Shown here: positions 1 through 8,280 of the stretch, one piece after another
How the letters are laid out: each line of letters opens with the position of its first letter
How positions within the stretch are numbered: position 1 is the first letter of the stretch
From: Poseidonocella sp. HB161398
GTDB lineage: Bacteria > Pseudomonadota > Alphaproteobacteria > Rhodobacterales > Rhodobacteraceae
Assembly: GCF_005870025.1 (NCBI RefSeq)
Contig: NZ_VATA01000007.1
Span: 62,001-126,000, forward strand
Direction of reading: 5' to 3'
DNA: 64,000 nt
The notes under the pieces: model-generated
Told to the model about the DNA's origin: nothing
Database searches by the model: none
Seen by the model: the letters and a program-made list of their open reading frames with translations, nothing else
Position numbers and translations under genes: made by a program

Positions 1-256
1 AGGTGTTGTGGAAGGCGCGGATATTGCCCTTGGCGTCGCGGATGACGATGACGTCATAGGCGCCGATCTTCAGCCGCTGGTAGCTGCCGGATTTCTCCAG
101 CTGGCAGGCGGGCAGGGCGAAGAGCCACTCGCGGTACCAGATCGTCTCCAGGTCGTGCTGGTAGATCTCGGGCGCGGCATAGAAGGGCTGGGCCAGCGAG
201 TGGCCCGGCTTGTGCTGGAGCAGCAGGTCGGAGAGCGTGGCTTCGGTCTGGGTCAT
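1..256 (-). CDS. Rieske ring-hydroxylating oxygenase alpha subunit, N-terminal part (GbcA-like)
   Basis: Truncated by the window edge: only the first 85 residues are present, starting at the ATG on the minus strand at 254-256. The N-terminus (DLLLQHKPGHSL, then QPFYAAPEIYQHDLETIWYR) is typical of the glycine-betaine/stachydrine demethylase branch of Rieske oxygenases. The read-out ends at IRAFHNT, just before where the CxH...CxxH Rieske cluster should lie. Such enzymes oxidatively demethylate quaternary amines with electrons from a separate reductase. The gene is divergent from the LysR gene at 412, which is therefore a plausible regulator. The family is clear; the exact substrate is inferred. 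Confidence 0.8.
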   Translation of the reverse strand, partial: MTQTEATLSDLLLQHKPGHSLAQPFYAAPEIYQHDLETIWYREWLFALPACQLEKSGSYQRLKIGAYDVIVIRDAKGNIRAFHNT

Positions 257-313
257 GGCGGGCGTTCCTGGTCGGGAGCTGGTCTGGCGGGACGAAGCCA
301 TCGCGCGGCATGG

Positions 314-359
314 TTGACAATTCCCAAAAATCTCATGTCAGATTAGATGAGATAATCTC
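314..359. promoter_or_regulatory. Divergent promoter/operator between Rieske oxygenase and LysR genes
   Basis: The 155-bp gap between the divergent starts (256 and 412) holds a good -35 hexamer TTGACA at 314-319. It also holds two symmetric elements: TCTCAT-N10-ATGAGA (331-352) and the odd palindrome GAGATAATCTC (349-359). The AT-rich, palindromic character against a very GC-rich background suggests a LysR binding region controlling both genes. Binding itself is inferred. Confidence 0.5.
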
Positions 360-411
360 AATACACCGGTGTCGCAGGAGCGGCATTCCCGGTCCGAAAA
401 GCGACATCGCC

Positions 412-1311
412 GTGCCCAAGCCCTATGATCTGCCCTCTCTCGGCGACCTTGCCTGTTTCGAAGCAGCTGCCCGAAATTTGAGCTTCAAGCTGGCTGCCGC
501 CGAGCTGAACGTCACTCCGGCGGCAGTCAGCCATAGAATCAAGGCACTGGAGCTGGATCTGGGCCAGTCCCTATTCACCCGGCAGTATCGCGGGGTGGAG
601 CTGACCGAGGCCGGGGCGCTGCTTTTCGTGTCGCTCCAGCGCGGCTTCGAGACGATTTCCGACGGGGTCTCGCGGATCCGCTATCTCAACGACCAGACCG
701 GGGTGACGATCGCGGCCACGACTGCCATGAGCGGACTTTGGCTGACACCGCGGCTTGCGGCCTTCTGGCGGGCGCATCCGGGCATCGCGATTTCGCAGAT
801 GGTGCAGGATACGGGCGTGCCGGTGGGGCCCGCGGCGGGCTCGCCGGATCTGAGCATCCATTACGGTCGGCCCGAGCGCGAGGCCGACGAGACGCGGCAG
901 CTTTTCCATGACCGCATCCTGGCGCTCGGCACGCCGCAATTCGCCGAGACCCATGGCATCACCGGCATCCCCGACCTGCTGCGGGCGCCGCTGATCCACA
1001 CGATCTCGGGCACCCATGCCTGGACCGACTGGCGCGAATGGTTCGAGACGCTGGGCTGGCCGCCGCCGCAGGGGCCGGGTTTCGCGCTGAACAACTACCT
1101 GATCTCGCTGCAGGCGGCGGAGGACCATGTCGGCGCGGTGCTGGGCTGGGAGGGGCTGCTGGGCAGCCACCTGCAGAGCGGGCGGCTGGTGCAGCTGGTG
1201 CCCGAGACGATGATCTCGCCCTGTCCGTTCTACCTGCGCATCCATGCCCATGCCTCGGCCAATGCCCGGCTCTTCGCCGACTGGCTGGTGGCGCCGGACA
1301 CGGAGGGCTAG
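412..1311 (+). CDS. LysR-family transcriptional regulator (GcvA-like)
   Basis: 299 residues from a GTG start at 412. An upstream in-frame ATG at 310 would place the promoter-like TTGACA inside the coding region, so 412 is preferred; it also gives the usual LysR length. The N-terminal winged HTH lies at about residues 10-65 (FKLAAAELNVTPAAVSHRI). It is followed by a LysR substrate-binding domain with GcvA-type features (TPRLAAFWRAHPGI, LHYGRP-like SIHYGRP). It is divergent from the partial Rieske oxygenase gene and probably controls it; the inducer is unknown. Confidence 0.88.
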   Translation: MPKPYDLPSLGDLACFEAAARNLSFKLAAAELNVTPAAVSHRIKALELDLGQSLFTRQYRGVELTEAGALLFVSLQRGFETISDGVSRIRYLNDQTGVTIAATTAMSGLWLTPRLAAFWRAHPGIAISQMVQDTGVPVGPAAGSPDLSIHYGRPEREADETRQLFHDRILALGTPQFAETHGITGIPDLLRAPLIHTISGTHAWTDWREWFETLGWPPPQGPGFALNNYLISLQAAEDHVGAVLGWEGLLGSHLQSGRLVQLVPETMISPCPFYLRIHAHASANARLFADWLVAPDTEG

Positions 1312-1970
1312 GGCGCTGGCCACCCGGGCCCGACCCGGCTGCCGCTGCGCCCGGAGGCCCGGGGCCGGCCGGATCGGGCCCGCGCGCCACCCCGGCGGCA
1401 GTGCCGTTCGGGAAGCGCCGGGATCGGGTACCCGTCAGCGGCCGCGGCCTATCCGGAAGGATAGGAGCGCGATCCGTCTTGCCGTCGCAGCAACCCCTTT
1501 TCGGGCCTTCAAGGCAGGGGCGGTCCGGGGGTAGACAGGGGACAGTTCGATTGACCAAAGACTTTACGGACGCGGCGGGGCAGGTCTCCGCGGCACTCCG
1601 GACAGGATAGATTGCCGAAGCAGCGGGTGCATATTTCACGCCCTCCTCCGTCTCCCGGACAGCCCGGGAGACGGAGGAGGCCCGCTACTCGGGTCCAGCG
1701 ACTTTCCGGATTTTTCCGGTTCTTTCCGGCGCAGGCTGATTTCATTGCCTCGACCGGATTTCACGTCGCCGCATTTCCGGCGCGACCATGATTTCTGACA
1801 TTGCGCCCGGGCGGGACCGGGGACGTCGCAGCGTTGCCTCGGGCCAGAGCCGGGGCGGCGTTCTGTCGGCATCTGCGTTCCGGCGGGAGGCAATGCGAGG
1901 CGGCCTGCGGAACGGGACGGGACCCGGATGGACCGGATCCCGTTTCTGTCATGTGCCTGGACCGCCCGGC
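1312..1970. other. Gene-free stretch downstream of LysR and dctM
   Basis: 659 bp of very GC-rich sequence between two convergent genes. No reading frame in it resembles a known protein. The only clear structure is the long hairpin at 1642-1680. Some decayed mobile DNA could be present but nothing is recognisable. Confidence 0.6.
1642..1680. repeat. Perfect 17-bp inverted repeat (hairpin)
   Basis: The arms 1642-1658 and 1664-1680 are perfectly complementary over 17 bp (5' arm CCTCCTCCGTCTCCCGG) with a 5-nt loop. A second small stem, CCCG-N5-CGGG, follows directly at 1681-1693. No U-tract follows on either strand, so it is not a classical intrinsic terminator. It lies about 290 bp beyond the dctM stop and 330 bp beyond the LysR stop, so it may act as a bidirectional transcription barrier or be a mobile-element relic. 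Confidence 0.6.
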
Positions 1971-3362
1971 TCAGCCGCCGATCAGCCGGGGGACGAGGAG
2001 CACGATCCCCGGCAGCAGGAGCAGCAGCGCGACCCGGACGATCTCGGCGCCGAGGAAGGGCAGCACCCCGCGGAAGACCGTTGCCATCGGCGTGTCGCGC
2101 GCCAGCGAGGCGATGATGAAGACGTTCAGCCCGACCGGCGGGGTGATCAGCCCGAGCTCCACCACGATCAGCGCCAGGATGCCGAACCAGATCTTCAGGC
2201 TGTCATTGTCCATGCCGAAGGCGGCGCTCTGGGCGGTCACGTAGTCGCCGCCATTGAGCGCGATCAGCGTCGGCCAGAAGAACGGCACCACCACGAGGAT
2301 CATCGCCAGGCTCTCCATGAAGCAGCCGAGGATGATGAAGATCGCCAGCATGATCACGAGGACCAGCATCGGGTCGAGTCCGCTGGACGCCGCCCAGTCG
2401 CTGAGCGCCTGGGGCAGGCCGGTGCGGGTGAAGAAGCCCTTGAGCACCTCGGCGCCGAAGAGGATCAGGTAGATCATCCCCGCGGTTCCGGCCGTGGCGC
2501 GGATCGCCCGCAGGAGCCCGGCGACGCCCAGCCCCTCGCCGGTGCGCCAGCGCAGCAGGAAGCCGTAGGCGGCAATCACGAAGACGCCGATCGAAGCGGC
2601 CGGGGTGGGGGTGAAGAGGCCGAAGCCGAGGCCGAGGATGATCGCGCCGAAGATCGCGATCACCGGGACGAGGCGGCGCAGCGCGACGCGGCGGGCGGCG
2701 GCTTCCATCGGTTTCGGCTCGGGCGCCAGCGACGGGTTCAGCCGCACCGAGAGGGCGATCACCAGGATGAAGCCCGCCACCGCCATCAGCCCGGGCAGGA
2801 CGGCCGCCTGGAACATCTTGAGGATCGAGCCCTCGACGATGATGGCGTAGATCACCAGCGCGACCGAGGGCGGGATCAGGATGCCGAGCGTGCCGCCCGC
2901 GGCCAGCGCGCCGGAGGCGAGCCGCGGCGAATAGCCGAGTTCGCGCAGCTCGGGCAGGGCGACCTTGCCCATGGTGGCGGCGGTGGCGAGCGAGGAGCCG
3001 CAGACCGCGCCGAAGCCGCCGCAGGCCGCGACTGCCGCCATGGCCACACCGCCGCGCAGCCGGGTCATCAGCGCCTCGAGCCCCTTGAAGAGATCGGAGG
3101 AGAGCCGCGCCTCGGAGGCGATGTAGCCCATCAGCACGAAGAGCGGCACGACCGAGAGGTCGTAGCTGGCGACATTCTCCCACAGGAGCGTCTTGAACTG
3201 GCGGATATAGGGGACGAAGCGGACGAAGGGCACGGCGAGGCTGAGCACCCAGGTGCCGCCGATGCCGACCACGATCATCGCGATGCCGACCGGCATGCGG
3301 AAGACCAGCAGCACGAAGAGCAGGACGAGGGCGAGGATGCCGATGGTGATGGGATCAGCCAT
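1971..3362 (-). CDS. TRAP transporter large permease (DctM family)
   Basis: 463 residues and strongly hydrophobic throughout, with about 12 to 13 predicted membrane segments. DctM-type motifs are visible: the early VFRMPVGIAM segment, ASGALAAGGTLGILIPPSV and VELGLITPPVGLNVF. It is the ion-coupled membrane component of a tripartite periplasmic transporter. Its start overlaps the stop of the DctQ-like gene by 8 bp (3355-3362), so the two are translationally coupled. With the DctP-like protein at 3911 it forms a complete TRAP system. The hydroxybenzoate monooxygenase module across the divergent promoter suggests an aromatic-acid substrate (inference). Confidence 0.92.
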   Translation of the reverse strand: MADPITIGILALVLLFVLLVFRMPVGIAMIVVGIGGTWVLSLAVPFVRFVPYIRQFKTLLWENVASYDLSVVPLFVLMGYIASEARLSSDLFKGLEALMTRLRGGVAMAAVAACGGFGAVCGSSLATAATMGKVALPELRELGYSPRLASGALAAGGTLGILIPPSVALVIYAIIVEGSILKMFQAAVLPGLMAVAGFILVIALSVRLNPSLAPEPKPMEAAARRVALRRLVPVIAIFGAIILGLGFGLFTPTPAASIGVFVIAAYGFLLRWRTGEGLGVAGLLRAIRATAGTAGMIYLILFGAEVLKGFFTRTGLPQALSDWAASSGLDPMLVLVIMLAIFIILGCFMESLAMILVVVPFFWPTLIALNGGDYVTAQSAAFGMDNDSLKIWFGILALIVVELGLITPPVGLNVFIIASLARDTPMATVFRGVLPFLGAEIVRVALLLLLPGIVLLVPRLIGG

Positions 3363-3852
3363 TGCCGAGTTCTCCGGAGATCTGCGCCAGGGCGATGACC
3401 GCCCAGAGCGCCATGGACAGGATGCCGGGCAGGTAGAAGGGCCAGACCGTCCAGCCGAGCACCGCGGTCACGGCGCTGTCGCTGCGGGTCTCGAGCATGC
3501 CGAAGACCATCCAGTAGGCCAGGAAGAGCGCCACCGCGGCCGTCACCGCCAGCCAGAGCCGGTCGGCGCTGCGCTGGAACCACAGCGGCAGCCGCTCCAT
3601 GAAGAGCTCGACCGCGACATGGCTGCGCCGCGCCTGGCAATAGGGGAAGAACATCAGCGCCGCGCCGCTGATCGCGAGCTGGACGAAATCCTCGTAGCCG
3701 GGCAGGCCGGGCACGTCGATGCCCGCGAGGCCGCCGATGCGGTCGAGGATGAAGGCCCCGGTATTGGTGGTGGTGACGGCGACGATGGCGATCAGGATCG
3801 CGCCGCCGAGCAGTGCGAAGGCATCGGCCGTCCGCAGGAGCGCTGCGCGCAT
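3355..3852 (-). CDS. TRAP transporter small permease (DctQ family)
   Basis: 165 residues with four hydrophobic segments, the DctQ architecture. The characteristic pattern around residues 85-100 (QARRSHVAVELFMERLP) matches the family signature of a polar loop between segments 2 and 3. The small subunit scaffolds the large permease and docks the substrate-loaded binding protein. It sits between dctP and dctM on the same strand. A stem-loop (3882-3902) lies between it and dctP, and it overlaps dctM by 8 bp. Confidence 0.9.
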   Translation of the reverse strand: MRAALLRTADAFALLGGAILIAIVAVTTTNTGAFILDRIGGLAGIDVPGLPGYEDFVQLAISGAALMFFPYCQARRSHVAVELFMERLPLWFQRSADRLWLAVTAAVALFLAYWMVFGMLETRSDSAVTAVLGWTVWPFYLPGILSMALWAVIALAQISGELGNG

Positions 3853-3881
3853 CTCTTCCTCCCTGGGTTTGCGTGCATGGC

Positions 3882-3902
3882 GGAGGGGCGCGGGGCCCCT
3901 CC
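3882..3902 (-). other. Intercistronic stem-loop between dctP-like and dctQ-like genes
   Basis: GGAGGGGC (3882-3889) pairs with GCCCCTCC (3895-3902) across a 5-nt loop. It sits in the 58-bp gap between the stop of the binding-protein gene and the start of the small permease. There is no U-run, so a role in mRNA stability or partial attenuation that favours the binding-protein transcript is more likely than full termination. Positions may be off by one base. Confidence 0.45.
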
Positions 3903-3910
3903 GGACGGGT

Positions 3911-4945
3911 TCAGCGCGTGGCTGCCGCCGCGGCGACGGCAGCGCGGGCGCCCTCGACCAGCGCGGCGCCGTCGATGCCCTTGGCCGTCACCTCGTCGAT
4001 CCACTGCTGGACGACGGTCTCGCTGACGGCGTTGAACTTCGCGGCCTCTTCCGGCGAGAGCACGATCCGCTCCACCCCGGCCGCGTCGAGCGCGGCGATG
4101 CCGGGTTCCTCGAAGCCTTCCCAGAGCGCGCCGATCTCGGCGGCGACGTTCATCCCGGAATTGGCGTCGATCACCGCCTTCAGCTCGTCGTCGAGCCCGT
4201 CATAGACATCCTGGTTCATCGCCAGCATGAAGACGGCCGTGCCGAAGCGGTCGCCGTCCGGCAGCTCGGTCGCGTATTTGTCGAGCTCCTGCAGGTTCAG
4301 CGCGGGCACGATCTCGTAGGTGGTCAGCGCGCCGTCGACCACGCCCTTCGCCATCGCCTCGGGCAGCGAGGGGGCGGGCATGCCGACGGGCTCCGCGCCC
4401 ATCCCCTGGATCTCCCAGGCGCCGGTGCGGCCCGGCGTCCGCAGCTTCAGCCCGGCGGCATCCTCGAAGCTCCGCACCGGCTTTGTCGCGGTATGGATCA
4501 GGTTGCCGTCATGGCTGTGCAGGAAGAGGACATGCACGTCCTTGAAATCCTCCGCCAGCAGGTCGAGCGAGGCATTGAGCGCGATCGTCGTGTCGCGGGC
4601 GGAGCCGGCATGGACCAGCGGCAGCTCGAACACCTCGGAGCGCGGGAACACGCCCGGCGTGTAGCCGAGGATGGTCCAGACGATATCGGCCGCGCCGTCG
4701 CGGACCTGGCCGTAGAGCTCGCCCGGCTTGCCGCCCATCGCCATCGACGGGGCGATCTCCACGGCGATGCGGCCGCCGCTCTCGGCTTCGATCTTCTCGG
4801 CCCAGGGTTCCAGCATGTCCTTGTGGGCGTTGGAAACCGGTGGCAGGAAGTGGTGCAGGATCAGCGTCACGTCCTGGGCGGTTGCGGGGCCGGCAAGGGC
4901 GATCGCCGTTGCGGCCGTGAAAAGCAGTCTTGAAAGTCCAGGCAT
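3911..4945 (-). CDS. TRAP transporter substrate-binding protein (DctP family)
   Basis: 344 residues. A Sec signal peptide (about residues 1-23, hydrophobic core LLFTAATAIALAGPATA) precedes the mature start QDVTLILHHFLPP. DctP family features follow: MLEPWAEKIEAESGGRIAVE, ELYGQVRDGAADIVW and the ligand-binding region RTPGRTGAWEIQGMGAEPV. It captures the substrate in the periplasm for the DctQM permease encoded downstream. The gene is divergent from a MarR regulator and an aromatic hydroxylase, with palindromic sequence between them. The substrate is therefore probably an aromatic carboxylate (inference from context). Confidence 0.92.
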   Translation of the reverse strand: MPGLSRLLFTAATAIALAGPATAQDVTLILHHFLPPVSNAHKDMLEPWAEKIEAESGGRIAVEIAPSMAMGGKPGELYGQVRDGAADIVWTILGYTPGVFPRSEVFELPLVHAGSARDTTIALNASLDLLAEDFKDVHVLFLHSHDGNLIHTATKPVRSFEDAAGLKLRTPGRTGAWEIQGMGAEPVGMPAPSLPEAMAKGVVDGALTTYEIVPALNLQELDKYATELPDGDRFGTAVFMLAMNQDVYDGLDDELKAVIDANSGMNVAAEIGALWEGFEEPGIAALDAAGVERIVLSPEEAAKFNAVSETVVQQWIDEVTAKGIDGAALVEGARAAVAAAAATR

Positions 4946-4989
4946 CCATTTCCTCCCGTCTGGATGTCTCCGCCGGGCGCGCCCAGCGA

Positions 4990-5051
4990 TATGTGTTCAT
5001 ATAATATGCATACTTATCGGTATGCGTCAACACATACGTAAGAGTACATAC
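4990..5051. promoter_or_regulatory. Nested inverted repeats in the dctP/marR divergent region
   Basis: An AT-rich island in GC-rich surroundings. TATGTGTT (4990-4997) is inverted as AACACATA (5029-5036). Inside it lies GCATAC-N6-GTATGC (5008-5025). Further ACATAC half-sites occur at 5032-5037 and 5046-5051. The same ATGCATA core recurs upstream of the monooxygenase gene (5724-5730). The layout fits binding of the adjacent MarR-type repressor; binding is inferred. Confidence 0.55.
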
Positions 5052-5173
5052 TATATCGCTTAACCACTTTGACAGAATGGGTTATCCTGCCGGAACACGG
5101 CGCGGCCGGGATGTGGCGGCAGCTTGCCGGACCGGGCCGCGCCTGCCCGAGTGTAGCAGCGGAGGAGAGCGCG

Positions 5174-5605
5174 TTGGAAGTACATGACATGGCGGGGCAC
5201 CTGATCCGCCGGCTGCACCAGACCTCGGCGCATGTCTTCGCGCAGCGCACCAAGGAGGCCGGGCTCGACGTGACGCCAGTGCAGTTCGCCGCGATGAGCG
5301 CCATCCTGGAGACCCCCGGCATGGACCAGGCCAGCGTCGCCGCGCAGATCGCCTATGACCGCGCCACGATCGGCGGGGTCATCGACCGGCTGGAGCAGAA
5401 GGGCTGGCTCTCGCGCAGCGTCAGTCCGAAGGACCGCCGCTCCCGCGTGGTGGCGCTGACCGAGGAGGGGCGGGCGATGCTGGATCGGATCCTGCCCGTC
5501 GTCCGCAGCCTCCAGGCCGACATCCTTCCCGGCCTCTCCGACGAGGAGCGGGGCATCTTCCTCGCCCTCGCCAGGAAGGCCACGGCCGAGGCCCCGCGCA
5601 GCTAG
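5174..5605 (+). CDS. MarR-family transcriptional regulator (MobR-like)
   Basis: 143 residues from a TTG start at 5174, chosen because GGAGGAGAG (5161-5169) gives an excellent ribosome-binding site. An upstream in-frame TTG at 5069 lacks one. The winged HTH spans about residues 45-100 (DQASVAAQIAYDRATIGGVI, then DRLEQKGWLSR and SPKDRRSRVVALTEEG). MarR proteins usually repress catabolic genes until an aromatic ligand binds. It is followed by a 3-hydroxybenzoate 4-monooxygenase-like gene on the same strand. That matches the known MobR/mobA pairing in Comamonas, so a similar role is likely. Confidence 0.85.
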   Translation: MEVHDMAGHLIRRLHQTSAHVFAQRTKEAGLDVTPVQFAAMSAILETPGMDQASVAAQIAYDRATIGGVIDRLEQKGWLSRSVSPKDRRSRVVALTEEGRAMLDRILPVVRSLQADILPGLSDEERGIFLALARKATAEAPRS

Positions 5606-5714
5606 CGCCCGGCCCGCCGCCCGCGGCGACTCTTCCCCTTCCTGCAAGAGCGTCCGAACCGCATCCTCCGGGCTGTGGACAGGAAAACTACAGCTAATCA
5701 GTATATTGCGGATA

Positions 5715-5735
5715 ATAATAAGCATGCATATTTAT
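5715..5735 (+). promoter_or_regulatory. Imperfect palindrome upstream of the monooxygenase gene
   Basis: An AT-rich imperfect palindrome centred on GCATGC (5722-5727), with flanks AATAATAA and ATATTTATT. It shares ATGCATA with the inverted repeats in the dctP/marR intergenic region. It lies about 90 bp upstream of the monooxygenase start and could be a second operator for the MarR regulator. Confidence 0.4.
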
Positions 5736-5816
5736 TCTTGACCAAAAATGATAAGTGTAGCTACTATATGCCGTGACGAGCGCATGCTCATGTCTGCACG
5801 GCTAGGAGGAGCGACG

Positions 5817-7739
5817 ATGCAGTACTATGTGGACGGCTTCCGCGGAGGGGATCCCGACCTGAAGAACGCGGCGCCCTGCCGCCGCGACCGCAGCGCCTTC
5901 GCGCCGCTTCCCGCAGAGGTCGACGTGCTGATCGCGGGCTGCGGCCCGGCCGGGCTCTGCCTTGCGGCGCAGCTGTCGCACTTTCCAGAGATCGACGTGA
6001 TGATCGTCGAGAGGAAGCCCGGGCCGATGGAGAAGGGCCAGGCCGACGGCGTGAACACCCGCACGATGGAGATGTTCCAGGCCTTCGGCTTCGGCGAGAA
6101 GGTCAAGCGCGAGAGCTACTGGGTGAACCAGACCGCCTTCTGGACGCCCGATCCGCAGAACCCGCAGCATGTCCGCCGGATCGGCCGGGTGCAGGACGTG
6201 GCCGACGATTCCTCCGAGATGCCGCATACGCTGATCAACCAGGCGCGCATCCACGAGCTGTTCCTGGAGGTGATGCGCAAGTCGCCCGCGCGGCTGGAGC
6301 CGGATTACGGCTGGTCGGTGACCGACGTCTCGGTCGATCCGGACAGCGACGACCATCCGGTCACCGTCACGCTGGAGAATGCGGGCGTGAATGCCGGGGC
6401 GACGGCGACGGTGCGCGCCAATTACGTGGTCGGCTGCGACGGCGCGCGCTCGAATGTGCGCAAGGCGATCGGCGGCGCGCTGCATGGCGACGCGGCGCAC
6501 CAGGCCTGGGGGGTGATGGACATCCTCGCCAATACCGATTTCCCCGACATCCGCCAGAAATGCATCGTGTCCTCGGCCAGCGAGGGCAATGTGCTGATCC
6601 TGCCGCGCGAGGGCGGCTATCTCTTCCGGATGTATGTCGAGCTCGACAAGCTCGCCCCCGACGAGCGGGTGGCCTCGCGCAACCTGACCTCGGCGCACAT
6701 GATCGCCGCGGCGAACCGGATCATGGCGCCCTACACGATCGACGTGAAGGAGGTCGTCTGGTGGTCCGTCTACGAGATCGGCCACCGCATGACCGACCGG
6801 TTCGACGACGTGCCCGCGGGCGAGGACCGCAATCCCCGCGTCTTCACCGCGGGCGATGCCTGCCACACCCACAGCCCGAAGGCCGGGCAGGGGATGAACG
6901 TCTCGATGCAGGACACGTTCAATCTTGGCTGGAAGCTCGCTCATGTCTTCCAGGGCCGCGCCGATGCCAGCCTGCTGCGCAGCTATTCCGCCGAGCGCTG
7001 GCTCGAGGCCAAGCGGCTGGTCGAGACCGACCACAAATGGGCGCGGATCATGTCGGCCCCGCCGGGCGAGTCCGAGCTCGACGGTTCCGACGTGCCGCGG
7101 GTGCAGAAGCAGTTCGTAGAGAACCTGGAATTCACCGGCGGGCTCGCGGTCGAATATGTCCCCTCGGCCATCGTCGCCGAGCCGGTCCATCAGCAGCTGG
7201 CCACCGGTCTGGGCATCGGCCGCCGCTTCCACTCGGCGCCGGTCGTACGGGTCTCGGACGCGATGCAGATGCAGCTTGGCCATGCCGCCGAGGCCGACGG
7301 CCGCTGGCGGATCTACGCCTTCGCCGGGCGGGCGGACAGCTCGGCGCCAGGCTCGGCGATCCACGCGCTGGCCGACTGGCTGCAAAGCGACCCCGCCTCG
7401 CCGGTGGTCCGCTACACCCGGCCCGGCGAGGATATCGACGCGCTGATCGATTTCCGCGCGGTCTTCCAGCAGACCTTCGACCAGCTCGCCTACGAGGAAA
7501 TGCCCGCGCTCCTGAAGCCGGTGAAGGGGCGGCTGGGCCTGCAGGATTACGAGAAGGTCTTCTGCACCGACCACAAGGGGCAGGGCGACATCTTCGACAT
7601 GCGCGGCATCGACCGCGAGGGCGGCTGCATGGTTGTCGTGCGCCCCGACCAGTACATCGCCCATGTCCTGCCGCTCGGCGCCCGTGCCGAGCTGGCTGCC
7701 TTCTTTGACGGCTTCCTGCTGCCGGTGGCGGCCGCCTGA
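5817..7739 (+). CDS. FAD-dependent aromatic hydroxylase (3-hydroxybenzoate 4-monooxygenase-like)
   Basis: 640 residues from the ATG at 5817, preceded by AGGAGG at 5804-5809; a longer in-frame TTG start at 5748 has no such site. It is a group A flavoprotein hydroxylase of the phenol hydroxylase/MobA type. The dinucleotide fold GCGPAG is at residues 41-46, the DG motif GCDGARSNVRKAIG at about 205, and the FAD-ribityl motif FTAGDACHTHSPKAGQG at about 341-357. A C-terminal thioredoxin-like dimerisation domain spans about 455-640. It would hydroxylate a phenolic acid with NAD(P)H and O2. The preceding MarR gene and TRAP importer make a compact uptake-hydroxylation unit. The exact substrate is inferred. 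Confidence 0.85.
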   Translation: MQYYVDGFRGGDPDLKNAAPCRRDRSAFAPLPAEVDVLIAGCGPAGLCLAAQLSHFPEIDVMIVERKPGPMEKGQADGVNTRTMEMFQAFGFGEKVKRESYWVNQTAFWTPDPQNPQHVRRIGRVQDVADDSSEMPHTLINQARIHELFLEVMRKSPARLEPDYGWSVTDVSVDPDSDDHPVTVTLENAGVNAGATATVRANYVVGCDGARSNVRKAIGGALHGDAAHQAWGVMDILANTDFPDIRQKCIVSSASEGNVLILPREGGYLFRMYVELDKLAPDERVASRNLTSAHMIAAANRIMAPYTIDVKEVVWWSVYEIGHRMTDRFDDVPAGEDRNPRVFTAGDACHTHSPKAGQGMNVSMQDTFNLGWKLAHVFQGRADASLLRSYSAERWLEAKRLVETDHKWARIMSAPPGESELDGSDVPRVQKQFVENLEFTGGLAVEYVPSAIVAEPVHQQLATGLGIGRRFHSAPVVRVSDAMQMQLGHAAEADGRWRIYAFAGRADSSAPGSAIHALADWLQSDPASPVVRYTRPGEDIDALIDFRAVFQQTFDQLAYEEMPALLKPVKGRLGLQDYEKVFCTDHKGQGDIFDMRGIDREGGCMVVVRPDQYIAHVLPLGARAELAAFFDGFLLPVAAA

Positions 7740-8280
7740 CGCCCGCCCGGCGGGCCCGGCGCCGGGCTGCACCGGGCCCACGGGTCGCGTCCCGGGCGCC
7801 ATCAAGCCGTCGGCCGGGCGTTCCGGGCCTCTGGGATCAGTGACCGGGACCGGAGAGCGGTCGTCTCTCCGGGGCGCCTGCGCCTCCCGATCGGATCGGG
7901 CAGTCCGGACCGGGGCGGCCTTGCGCAAGGGAAGGCCGGCAGTTTTCGCCTGGCCCGCCCCTCCGGGCAAAGGGCCGGGCCTCGTGGCGGCAGCTTGGGT
8001 GGCGGCCGTAAACGGGTCGGCCATTGCCGAGCCGAATTTCCTCTCGACCAGCGACGGGGACGCCATCCCCGCGGCCCCGTCAACCACGGAGCTGGCGGCG
8101 CGTCTCATGGAGCACGCGGTGACAGATCCGGGACTTCCGGCCGCCGCCGTGGCCGCGGTCCAGCCTCTCACCATACCCCCTCTTAGCAGATTGAAAATTC
8201 TGGAAACCCCCAGGTTTCCAAGGGCATGCGCCACAAACTCTGCTACAAGAGCTGTTACAAAACAGGTCTTCGAGGTGGGC
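7740..8280. other. Gene-poor stretch before integrase remnant
   Basis: 541 bp with no convincing gene. Base composition falls from extremely GC-rich to mixed near 8180-8280. A small hairpin (8201-8220) sits just upstream of the integrase fragment. Reading frames here do not resemble known proteins. Confidence 0.5.
8201..8220. repeat. Perfect 8-bp inverted repeat upstream of integrase fragment
   Basis: TGGAAACC (8201-8208) and GGTTTCCA (8213-8220) flank a 4-nt loop. It lies 60 bp before the integrase-like start and may be a terminator of unknown parentage or part of an ancestral attachment/excision region. No duplicate of this sequence was noticed elsewhere. Confidence 0.4.

Noticed and set aside
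310-411. N-terminal extension of the first LysR gene from an ATG at 310
   Set aside because: It would place the TTGACA hexamer and palindromes inside the coding region and adds residues not expected in LysR proteins.
1788-3398. Open frame of 536 codons on the plus strand opposite dctM
   Set aside because: Charge-rich, repetitive composition (Gly/Asp/Arg/Glu/His) typical of the antisense frame of a GC-rich gene; dctM on the other strand is a clear family member.
7802-8083. Minus-strand frame in the 7.7-8.3 kb gap
   Set aside because: No domain, no ribosome-binding site and a low-complexity Arg/Pro-rich product.
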